Shown piece by piece: positions 9,669-16,276 of a stretch of DNA of 35,979 nt. The stretch lies in the NCBI GenBank assembly GCA_964475835.1, contig CAYYYL010000027.1, positions 1-35,979 of the forward strand, given 5' to 3'. Made by a program: the position numbers and the translations under genes. Under the pieces are notes generated by a model. It saw only the letters and a list, made by a program, of their open reading frames with translations. It was not told the DNA's origin and searched no databases. The stretch comes from JABDCI01 sp964475835 (lineage in GTDB: Bacteria > Verrucomicrobiota > Verrucomicrobiia > JABWAM01). How positions within the stretch are numbered: the first letter of the stretch is position 1; each line of letters opens with the position of its first letter.

Positions 9669-9694
9669 TAATGTGCCACTCAACTAATGTGCCA
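9663..9694. repeat. Perfect 16-bp tandem duplication spanning a stop codon
   Basis: CTCAACTAATGTGCCA occurs at 9663-9678 and again at 9679-9694. On the minus strand the second copy encodes the last residues Val-Ala-His and the TAG of the HtrA-like gene; the first copy is an untranslated duplicate just after it. Confidence 0.85.
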
Positions 9695-10736
9695 CCAGAC
9701 GCAGGGCACTCATCTCCTTGTCTGACGGACGTGAAACCACATCCACCGGGACAACCTTCTCCTCCCCATCTCGTGAGATGGTGAAATTCACCTTTTCACC
9801 GATGCTCAGATAAAATGTCGCATTCATCACATCAGCCGGGGAATGGATCTGTTTCTCTCCAATTTTGAGGATCACATCCCCCGAATTGATCCCCGCCCGA
9901 TGGCCGGGACATCCTTCATACACATCCCGTACCGCAATCCCATCGCCCTGGGATTGGAGGTTGCTTTTCACCTCGATCGTCATGCCAGTCCAGCCCTGAC
10001 GCGGAGCATGAAACTGCACCAGATCGTTCTGCACTTTGCGCGCCGCCGTGATGGGAAGGGCGAAAGTGGAACTCCCATCCTCCATCGAATAGACCACCAT
10101 GCCGACCACCTCGCCCTTGCTGTTCAGGAAAGGACTACCACTCTGCCCGGGCTGCGCACGGATGCTGCTGCGAATATGAGTCGTCGTAAAAAATCGGGGA
10201 GTCTGGGCCGCATCCGTGTTGCTGATGAACCCATACTCGGCCGAGATGGGTGCGTCTGCGGGATAACCGACTGCAAGCGCCATCGATCCCACCTTGAGTA
10301 ATTCAGGATCGCCCATGGGAAGACATGGCGTTTCCGCATCAATTTTCAAAAGGGCAAGATTGGTCCGGGGATCCTGCCCCACCACCTGCGCTTCATGAGG
10401 CTTTCCCCGCCAATAAACCACAGCATTGGTGCAGCCATGCAGGACACTGGCTGCCGTCATCACCATCCCGTTCGTATTCACAAAAAAACCCGATCCGATG
10501 CTGAGAGCCTCCGCCACCACATCCCCCTTCTGAACATCCGTGACGGGAAGAATGGTTTTGATCTGGACGACGGAATCCTTCGTCCGTTCAAAGATACCCT
10601 GAATCTCCTTTTCAAACCCCTCCATCACTCCCTGTGAAGGGTAGGAAACGCCCACGCTTCCAAGCAGAAGCGCCGCGCACAGCCCCAAGGACATTCTCCG
10701 AAGGGAGAAATTAAAATGCGAGAACAACCGATCCAT
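9684..10736 (-). CDS. HtrA/DegP-like PDZ protein with degenerate catalytic triad
   Basis: An exported S1C-type protein of 350 residues: N-terminal signal or anchor (RRMSLGLCAALLLGSVGVS), trypsin-like domain (about 45-240) and one PDZ domain (about 248-335). The fold motifs are clear (GSGFFVNTNG, DPRTNLALLKID, PGQSGSPF). Compared with DegP or DegS, the catalytic His in TNxHVV is Ser97 (TAASVLHG) and the catalytic Asp in TDLAL is Asn126; only Ser199 remains. I checked both codons on the DNA (AGT, AAT). His100 three residues on might substitute, but the simplest inference is a non-proteolytic binding or sensor protein. It follows the sigma/anti-sigma pair and overlaps the anti-sigma gene by 26 bp with this start. 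Starts at 10751, 10805 or 10694 are also possible; none has a good ribosome binding site. Confidence 0.88.
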   Translation of the reverse strand: MDRLFSHFNFSLRRMSLGLCAALLLGSVGVSYPSQGVMEGFEKEIQGIFERTKDSVVQIKTILPVTDVQKGDVVAEALSIGSGFFVNTNGMVMTAASVLHGCTNAVVYWRGKPHEAQVVGQDPRTNLALLKIDAETPCLPMGDPELLKVGSMALAVGYPADAPISAEYGFISNTDAAQTPRFFTTTHIRSSIRAQPGQSGSPFLNSKGEVVGMVVYSMEDGSSTFALPITAARKVQNDLVQFHAPRQGWTGMTIEVKSNLQSQGDGIAVRDVYEGCPGHRAGINSGDVILKIGEKQIHSPADVMNATFYLSIGEKVNFTISRDGEEKVVPVDVVSRPSDKEMSALRLVAH

Positions 10737-11283
10737 GCGTCGCAGGTTCATATTGTACACGATCCAAAACATAAACGCTCTTGGGCTGCCCAGTGGCGAG
10801 CACAAGTTCGTTGTGTCGGGACTCGACGGCCACCACGGAACGATCCTCCGTCGAAACAGAGGCCGCTTGTGCGATCACCGTCCCTTTCGGAGATTCCGAG
10901 GAAATGCCAGACGTGGAGATATGAACCACAAACACGCTGAGGACCAAAACGGCCAGGGCGGCTGCGGAAGAATAGTGAACAATGCCCATGCGCTGACGCG
11001 CGATAGAGATCAGCTCCGTCAACTTTTGACGGAAGGAAGGCTTCTGAACCATTTCGGAACAAACCCGACGGTGAAACTCCGCCGTAAAGGTTCTCATGAA
11101 AAATTCATCCGGTTGCTCGTGCCTCTTGAGTGCGAGAAGGCTCCGAAGCTTGCGTGTCTTGGCGAGACTGGCCTGGCAATCCGCACATTCACCCAGATGC
11201 TCATCCACACGGCGGGCATGGCTGGATTCCAGAGAACCCGCAGCGATCAGGGAGAGGTAAGGCCGAACCGTGTCGCACGTCAT
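10711..11283 (-). CDS. Anti-sigma factor, zinc-finger (zf-HC2) membrane protein
   Basis: 190 residues. The N-terminal cytoplasmic domain carries the ZAS-type motif H29-xxx-C33-xx-C36 with an upstream Cys3, the hallmark of zinc-binding anti-sigma domains that hold ECF sigma factors. A single membrane span follows (about 105-125, SSAAALAVLVLSVFVV), then a short outside tail of about 65 residues. It begins 24 bases after the ECF sigma gene stop, the usual sigma/anti-sigma pairing. The tail and the downstream HtrA-like protein suggest envelope signal sensing as in RpoE-RseA systems, but the substituted protease casts doubt on classical regulated proteolysis by that partner. Confidence 0.88.
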   Translation of the reverse strand: MTCDTVRPYLSLIAAGSLESSHARRVDEHLGECADCQASLAKTRKLRSLLALKRHEQPDEFFMRTFTAEFHRRVCSEMVQKPSFRQKLTELISIARQRMGIVHYSSAAALAVLVLSVFVVHISTSGISSESPKGTVIAQAASVSTEDRSVVAVESRHNELVLATGQPKSVYVLDRVQYEPATHGSVVLAF

Positions 11284-11307
11284 AAATTCAAATCCAGTTT
11301 GGTGATT

Positions 11308-11931
11308 TTAGAGATAATTTGCAAGCAAAGCTTGGAGCTGCTGGTGGGCGTAAAACAAACGCGATCTCGCGGTTGCCTCCGAACACCCCAGCACCTTCGC
11401 AACTTCCTGGTGCCGAAGCCCCTGAATGTCGTGCAAGACGACAACAGCCCTATGTTCTTGAGACAACTTCTGGAGAGCTTCGTTCAATTTTTCCTGAAGT
11501 TCCTCCCGATCCAGGGGCCCGCTCGCCGTCTCCCTCGAACTCAATTCCTTGTACCCAGGCTCCTCTTCCAACCCTTCCTCATCCCACTCATTAAGGCTCA
11601 AATGCGCTTCCTTCCTCCTCTTTAAGAAGTTTAATGCCGTATTTACCCCTATCCGATAAAGCCACGTGTAAAAATTAGCTTTACTTTTAAATGAAGTGAT
11701 CGATTTATATGCTTTGACAAAAGAATCCTGTGTCAAATCCGCGGCATCCTCGTGATTTCCAAGCATGTTATAAATCACCCCGTAAAGGCGTGATTTGTAT
11801 TTGTCAATCAGTCGATCAAATGCAGTGGCATCCCCTTCCTGAACCCGTGAGATCCATTCCCGATCCTGGGTGGCACTCGAAATCTCTCCATCCTTCGATG
11901 AAGCATCAGGATTTGGAGAAGGCTCCGTCAT
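11308..11931 (-). CDS. ECF sigma-70 factor (RpoE-like)
   Basis: 207 residues with sigma region 2 (about 25-95: AFDRLIDKYKSRLYGVIYNML, then DAADLTQDSFVKAY and FYTWLYRIGVNTALNFL) and region 4 (about 150-203: LSQEHRAVVVLHDIQGLRH, EVAKVLGCSEATARSRLFYA). Domains 1.1 and 3 are absent, as expected for ECF factors, and the spacing and motifs are of RpoE type. It directs RNA polymerase to an alternative promoter set when released by the anti-sigma factor downstream. Its ATG overlaps the bioD stop as ATGA, so at least part of its expression is probably coupled to biotin gene translation. I saw no convincing GAACTT-type autoregulated promoter within the end of bioD. Confidence 0.95.
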   Translation of the reverse strand: MTEPSPNPDASSKDGEISSATQDREWISRVQEGDATAFDRLIDKYKSRLYGVIYNMLGNHEDAADLTQDSFVKAYKSITSFKSKANFYTWLYRIGVNTALNFLKRRKEAHLSLNEWDEEGLEEEPGYKELSSRETASGPLDREELQEKLNEALQKLSQEHRAVVVLHDIQGLRHQEVAKVLGCSEATARSRLFYAHQQLQALLANYL

Positions 11932-12617
11932 GGGGCGCGTGACTCAAGGGTATAGACAGGGACATGGGTCCATCGCGAGAGAAGATCCGCATTGGTCTTT
12001 TGGGAAGCGTCTTTACGCCCCTTGAAACGATTCAATATGACCGCTTCCTTGGGCAACTGGCCCGCGGCCTCCAGCGTGAGGAGCGTGTGGTTCAGCACTC
12101 CGAGCCGATCCGGCGCCACCACCAAGACCCTGGCATTCACCGCAATGGCAAGATCGCGAATGGTGTGTTGGGCCGCAATGGGACAAAGCAATCCCCCTGC
12201 CCCCTCCATCAATACCAATCGCACTCCACGATCGCGCATGAGGCGGATGGAGCGACAGGTGCACGCGAGGATTTTCGCCCAGGAAGGCCCCCTCTGGGCC
12301 ACGGGTGCTACGGGTTTGGACAAGTGAAATGGATTGATGACATTGAGATCGAAGGATCGGCCGGAGGCTTTCCACAAATCCTTCGCATCCTTTCGATTTC
12401 CACAACAGACGGGCTTGAGCCCCGTTGCCTGGACCTGCAACGCCCGGAGCACCTCCAGGAGCACACAGGTGACATGCGTCTTCCCCACTCCGGTGTCGGT
12501 GCCCGTTACTAAAAAAATCGAAAAGCGTTGTTCACTTGCCCGACGAACCAGGCTTTCCACCAGATCCTCAAACATTCCAACCCGCGGTTTGGAATGGGTG
12601 GCCCTTTTCGATTTCAT
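11928..12617 (-). CDS. bioD: Dethiobiotin synthetase
   Basis: Catalyses ATP- and CO2-dependent ring closure of 7,8-diaminopelargonic acid to dethiobiotin. Seen are the P-loop GTDTGVGKT (about 39-47), LKPV (67-70), and EGAGGLLCPI, all diagnostic for BioD. With the ATG at 12617 (AGGA eight bases upstream) it has 229 residues; an in-frame ATG at 12653 would add 12. Either way it has an N-terminal extension of about 35 residues before the P-loop strand compared with E. coli BioD. After LKPV the usual TG/SG is replaced by CCGNRKDAKD, so substrate-loop details differ. The stop overlaps the ECF sigma gene start. Confidence 0.93.
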   Translation of the reverse strand: MKSKRATHSKPRVGMFEDLVESLVRRASEQRFSIFLVTGTDTGVGKTHVTCVLLEVLRALQVQATGLKPVCCGNRKDAKDLWKASGRSFDLNVINPFHLSKPVAPVAQRGPSWAKILACTCRSIRLMRDRGVRLVLMEGAGGLLCPIAAQHTIRDLAIAVNARVLVVAPDRLGVLNHTLLTLEAAGQLPKEAVILNRFKGRKDASQKTNADLLSRWTHVPVYTLESRAP

Positions 12618-12694
12618 CAGGATCATCCTACCCTGTTGCCCTTCACTTGCCAAGGCAGTCGCTCATCCAGTGGTGACTAATAGACTAAAAGTCA

Positions 12695-12754
12695 GTAGCC
12701 GGTAGCCTGCCGCGTCCCTACGGCAGGTCCGGGCGTAGGGACGCGCCCGGCTAC
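12695..12754. repeat. Two-stem hairpin repeat between bioA and bioD
   Basis: Outer arms GTAGCCGG (12695-12702) and CCGGCTAC (12747-12754) pair perfectly; inner arms CGCGTCCCTACG (12711-12722) and CGTAGGGACGCG (12734-12745) form a perfect 12-bp stem with an 11-base loop. A T-rich stretch with TTTTT (12760-12764) follows on the plus strand, but the flanking genes are on the minus strand. It looks like a dispersed palindromic intergenic element; it could attenuate transcription or protect the RNA between bioA and bioD. Confidence 0.75.
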
Positions 12755-12792
12755 CTCTGTTTTTCAGAAACCGGAAAATGAACCAGTACCGC

Positions 12793-14172
12793 TCATTCTC
12801 CACACACCTTCCGGATGCTTCGTTTGAGAACACTGACGATTGTTTCAAGTTGATCCGTCGTGACACACAGAGGAGGCATGATCACAAGCACGTTGCCAAT
12901 AGGACGCGTCAACACTCCGAGTTTTTTCGCCTCTTCACACACCCGTCCCCCCACCCGATCCTTCCAGGCATACGGCTTGCGCGACTTCCAATCCTGCACC
13001 AGTTCCACACCCGCAATCAACCCGACGCGCCGGATATCCCCCACATGAGGCTGGTTCCATAAGGATTGGAGCATGGTTTCGAGTTGGATGCTCCCTTCCA
13101 CAACCCGAAGGAGCGTCTTTTCCCGGGGGAAAGTTTTCAAATTTTCGAGCGCCACGGCACACCCGAGAGGATTTCCCGTATAACTGTGGCCGTGGAAAAA
13201 AGTCTTCCGTTCGGCATATCTCCCAAGAAAGGCATCAAAAATCCGCTGGGAGGAAAGCGTCGCGGCCAGCGGCATGTACCCGCCCGTCAATCCTTTCGCA
13301 AGGCACATCACATCGGGAAGGACGGATTCCTGTTCACACGCAAACAGCGTTCCGGTGCGCCCAAGTCCCGTCATCACTTCGTCCACAATCAAAGGCACAC
13401 GATGTTCACGACAAAGCGTGGCAAATCTTTTCAAATATCCATGCGGATGGGCGATCATGCCGGCGGCGCCCTGGATCAAAGGCTCGATGATAGCGCCCGC
13501 GAACGGTTTCCGCTTCGCCTTTTCAAAACTTTTTTCAAGATGGGACACACATTCGACGTTGCACTTCCGATACGTCCGGGCATCTGCACGCTCCGGCTTG
13601 GCCCGGTTGTAGGGGCAGCGATAACAATAGGGCGCCATCACTTTTTCCGTTTTGAACATCAGCGACTGAAAAGGCGCATGGAATCCCCCACTGTCCCCCA
13701 CACTCATCGCACCCACCGTGTCCCCGTGATACGCATCCCTCAACCCGAGAAAGGTGGATCTCTTCTGCCTGCGCTGCACCCAGGCCTGATGCACCATTTT
13801 CAACGCCGCCTCGACCGCCGTGGAACCGTCATCGGAATAAAAAACCTTCTTCAACGATTTGGGAGCAAGCGTCACGAGTCTCTCCGCCAGCAATGAGGCG
13901 GGCTCGCTGGCCAGCCCCAGGGAGCTGCAATGGGCGATTTTTTTCAATTGCCGAAGAAGGGCACGATCGAGCTCGGGATGGCGGTGTCCGTGAATATTCG
14001 TCCAGATGGAAGCATTGGCATCCAGGTACGACTTCCCCCGGACATCCCGGACCAGGGAACCACGCCCGGAAATAATCACCGTGGGGTCAGACCGCATCCA
14101 GTCACGCATCTGGGTGAAGGGATGCCAAATATAACGCCGGTCAAGGCGAACCATTTTTGAGCGACGTTTCAT
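12793..14172 (-). CDS. bioA: Adenosylmethionine-8-amino-7-oxononanoate aminotransferase
   Basis: PLP-dependent class III aminotransferase of biotin synthesis, converting KAPA to DAPA with S-adenosylmethionine (or lysine in BioK forms) as amino donor. Motifs: IWHPFTQM near the N-terminus (typical of BioA), DDGSTAVEAALKM, AYHGDTVGAMSVG, IIEPLIQGAAGM, VDEVMTGLGRTG (Asp264 at the pyridine nitrogen), LAKGLTGGYMPLAAT (Lys293, Schiff-base lysine) and HGHSYTGNPLGC. A Cys-containing insertion PYCYRCPYNR with KCNVEC (about 181-208) resembles that in BioA/BioK of several phyla. I start at 14172 (459 residues); a longer frame to 14283 would merely translate the heptamer repeat, and 14154 is an alternative. 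Next gene is bioD, across a 175-base spacer with the hairpin repeat. Confidence 0.94.
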   Translation of the reverse strand: MKRRSKMVRLDRRYIWHPFTQMRDWMRSDPTVIISGRGSLVRDVRGKSYLDANASIWTNIHGHRHPELDRALLRQLKKIAHCSSLGLASEPASLLAERLVTLAPKSLKKVFYSDDGSTAVEAALKMVHQAWVQRRQKRSTFLGLRDAYHGDTVGAMSVGDSGGFHAPFQSLMFKTEKVMAPYCYRCPYNRAKPERADARTYRKCNVECVSHLEKSFEKAKRKPFAGAIIEPLIQGAAGMIAHPHGYLKRFATLCREHRVPLIVDEVMTGLGRTGTLFACEQESVLPDVMCLAKGLTGGYMPLAATLSSQRIFDAFLGRYAERKTFFHGHSYTGNPLGCAVALENLKTFPREKTLLRVVEGSIQLETMLQSLWNQPHVGDIRRVGLIAGVELVQDWKSRKPYAWKDRVGGRVCEEAKKLGVLTRPIGNVLVIMPPLCVTTDQLETIVSVLKRSIRKVCGE

Positions 14173-14193
14173 CACAGGAAAATCACAGACGGA

Positions 14194-14223
14194 AAGTTCA
14201 AGGTTCAAAGTTCCATGTTCAAG
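14194..14223. repeat. GTTCAAGGTTCAAAGTTC heptamer-type repeat
   Basis: Degenerate head-to-tail units AGTTCA, AGGTTCAA, AGTTCCATGTTCAAG lie in the divergent spacer between bioA and the TlpA-like gene, just upstream of bioA. Same style as the tracts at 479-509 and 19450-19475. Any promoters for the two divergent genes must lie in or beside it. Confidence 0.6.
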
Positions 14224-14303
14224 ACCGAAATCAAACTCGGAATCCAGGGAATGGCTTGCCAGGCGTTGATTCGTCCGATACACCTTTTTAAACCCTCCAA
14301 TCT

Positions 14304-14777
14304 ATGAAACATCTCACCCGAATTGCCATGGTACTCATGGGGACCCTTCTCATCCAGACCGCATGTGCCCGAGCCACAAAGCCCATGGTGGGACAACCCC
14401 TTCCTCCACTCGCACTCGATTATCTTCGCGACAAACCGGATTTCAGCGGCAAGCCCATGATCCTGGAATTCTGGGCCACATGGTGTCCGCCCTGCCGAAA
14501 GAGCATCCCGCACTTGAACGAGATCTTTAACAAGTATAAGGACCAGGGACTCGTGGTGATCGGGGTGACTTCGGAGGAAAAGTCCGTGGTTTCAACCTTC
14601 CTCGCAGAAACCAAAATGGAATACTCCCCTGCCATTGACGCCGGAGGAAAGCTGAGTGAAGCATTCGGGATCACCGGCATTCCTCATGCCTTTCTGGTCA
14701 ACAAGGAGGGGAAGATCGTGTGGGAGGGCCATCCGATGGCCTTGAAGGAGTCCGATCTTGAAGGGATCCTGAAATAA
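14304..14777 (+). CDS. TlpA/ResA-like thiol-disulfide oxidoreductase
   Basis: 157 residues: an N-terminal signal sequence (MKHLTRIAMVLMGTLLIQ) then a thioredoxin-fold domain. The active site is WCPPC (Cys61, Cys64), preceded by MILEFWAT, and the cis-proline loop is GITGIPHAFLV. A Cys follows the hydrophobic run (IQTAC), but the residue at -3 is Gln, so a lipoprotein signal is doubtful. Proteins of this family reduce disulfides outside the membrane, often for cytochrome c maturation; no cytochrome genes are near, so the client is unknown. Its TAA ends exactly where the convergent glycosyltransferase stop begins. Confidence 0.9.
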   Translation: MKHLTRIAMVLMGTLLIQTACARATKPMVGQPLPPLALDYLRDKPDFSGKPMILEFWATWCPPCRKSIPHLNEIFNKYKDQGLVVIGVTSEEKSVVSTFLAETKMEYSPAIDAGGKLSEAFGITGIPHAFLVNKEGKIVWEGHPMALKESDLEGILK

Positions 14778-15824
14778 TCACGTCTGCCGTCCACGATCCT
14801 GCCGGGGAGGTTCTGGAGGCGGGGGCGTGGCCGAATAGTAGAAAAGAGGCGGGTCCGCCTGGTAGTGTCGCTTGAACGGCACTCCCCGCAAGGGACGAAA
14901 TTTGTCGAAAGCGGCTGGAGTGGAGGAGAGAAAAAGATCCGGCGTCGCGGCATAGCACTTGGCAGGCAATTCCCTGGAAAGGGTCACCGGCCCCTTCGTC
15001 AGGCAGTCACGCAGTTCCCGCAGAAACGCCGCACCCTGTTCATTCCATAGATCTTTGAAATCAACGTGGGGAACATCCGCAGAAACTTCCTTTACCCGGA
15101 GAGCCAGCCAGTCATGGATTACTGGAGGAAGTGTTAAAATAGAAGCCTCGGACTGCCCAGCCTGATGGTAAAAAACAACCTGGTTTTCCCCCTTGAAAAT
15201 CCTTTTCCGATCAACCCGCCACTCACCTGTCTGCTCCTGGAGACAAACATTGTAAAAACGTTTGAGCCCGGGCTCATCCAGGATCGTCACATTCAGCTTC
15301 GACCGCCCTGCCAGCACACGAAGGGAAAGCTGGTCGAAGTAGGGGATCTTCACCGCAGGAAGGAGGTGCTCGTGGTTGATACGGGTCCACTCCCGCCAGA
15401 ATTTCCGCCCCCGCCCCGCCGCCATACCGCAATTCACAATCGGAAGGTCAGGCACCCCCATGTGAAAGGTGCTCACATCCGCAGTCAGCACCGCATCTCC
15501 TTCACATTCAAGAAACTCGGTCGCATGCGCAAGCGCCACCACATCGGAGTCGACGTAGATCACCCGCTCGAAGCAGAACGAAAGAAACCATCCCACCACA
15601 GCACGAAGAGCGACAACCTCCCCCACCCACCCCGGTTTCGACTGTCCGGCAAAAAGCTTGTAGTCCTCCTCATTGAATAGAAGAAAGGGAACGTCAGGAT
15701 GAGTCCCCTGGAAGGACGCCCGACACAACTCCGCCTGCTGACGATACCTCTCCCCGATCGCCACCGTGAAAATGACGGTATCTGAAGATTTCACCGCCGG
15801 CAGGAATACCACATCCCCCCTCAC
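14778..15824 (-). CDS. GT-A type glycosyltransferase-like protein
   Basis: 348 residues. A nucleotide-sugar binding core is suggested by VIFTVAIGERYRQQAELCRASF near the start, then LRAVVGWFLSF and a DxD metal motif in FERVIYVDSDVVALA (Asp92, Asp94), followed by VNCGMAAGRGRKFWREW and IPYFDQLSLRVL, the pattern of GT8-like and related retaining transferases (N-C-G before a YxDQ element). No signal peptide or membrane span, so probably cytosolic. The last 20 residues are a Pro/Arg-rich tail. Donor and acceptor are unknown and there is no polysaccharide cluster nearby. The gene is convergent with the TlpA-like gene with no bases between stop codons. Confidence 0.75.
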   Translation of the reverse strand: MRGDVVFLPAVKSSDTVIFTVAIGERYRQQAELCRASFQGTHPDVPFLLFNEEDYKLFAGQSKPGWVGEVVALRAVVGWFLSFCFERVIYVDSDVVALAHATEFLECEGDAVLTADVSTFHMGVPDLPIVNCGMAAGRGRKFWREWTRINHEHLLPAVKIPYFDQLSLRVLAGRSKLNVTILDEPGLKRFYNVCLQEQTGEWRVDRKRIFKGENQVVFYHQAGQSEASILTLPPVIHDWLALRVKEVSADVPHVDFKDLWNEQGAAFLRELRDCLTKGPVTLSRELPAKCYAATPDLFLSSTPAAFDKFRPLRGVPFKRHYQADPPLFYYSATPPPPEPPRQDRGRQT

Positions 15825-15873
15825 AACGCAATCCGGCCTCGAAAAAGAACCAGGGAATCGACAGACTTAACCA

Positions 15874-16272
15874 ATGGAACCCCGCATCAGTTTCATCACC
15901 CTGGGTGTCAGCGATCTCCCCCGCTCCATTCACTTCTACAAAAACGTATTGAAGCTGGAGCAACGCCCCTCCTCCACCGCCATCGCATTTTTCGAAATGG
16001 GACGAACATGGCTCTCCCTCTACCCGCGTCATCTTCTGGCCGAGGACGTTGGAGTGTCCCCGGAAGGCGGGGGATTTCGAGGCTTTTCCCTTGCCCATAA
16101 TGTCCGGTCTCCGGATGAAGTGGACGCTCTCCTGACAGAAGTCACCCAAGGGGGCGGGCGCCTGATCAAGGCGGGGAAAAAAACCGACTGGGGAGGATAT
16201 TCCGGCTACTTTGCCGATCCCGACGGTTTCCTATGGGAGGTGGCGTGGAATCCGAAATTCCCGCACGTTTGA
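15874..16272 (+). CDS. VOC (glyoxalase/bleomycin-resistance) family protein
   Basis: 132 residues, one vicinal-oxygen-chelate unit of paired beta-alpha-beta-beta-beta modules: ISFITLGVSDLPRSIHFYKNVLKLE at the start and GYFADPDGFLWEVAWNP at the end, where Glu is the usual metal ligand. The N-terminal ligand position is Thr (FITLGV) rather than His, so metal binding is uncertain. Function within this broad family (isomerase, dioxygenase, resistance) cannot be assigned. It ends 4 bases before the convergent SpmAB stop. Confidence 0.85.
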   Translation: MEPRISFITLGVSDLPRSIHFYKNVLKLEQRPSSTAIAFFEMGRTWLSLYPRHLLAEDVGVSPEGGGFRGFSLAHNVRSPDEVDALLTEVTQGGGRLIKAGKKTDWGGYSGYFADPDGFLWEVAWNPKFPHV

Positions 16273-16276
16273 AACT

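Noticed and set aside
14173..14283. N-terminal extension of BioA by 37 residues
   Set aside because: The extra codons translate the heptamer repeat (GTLNLEL) and intergenic DNA; BioA proteins start shortly before the WHPFTQM motif.
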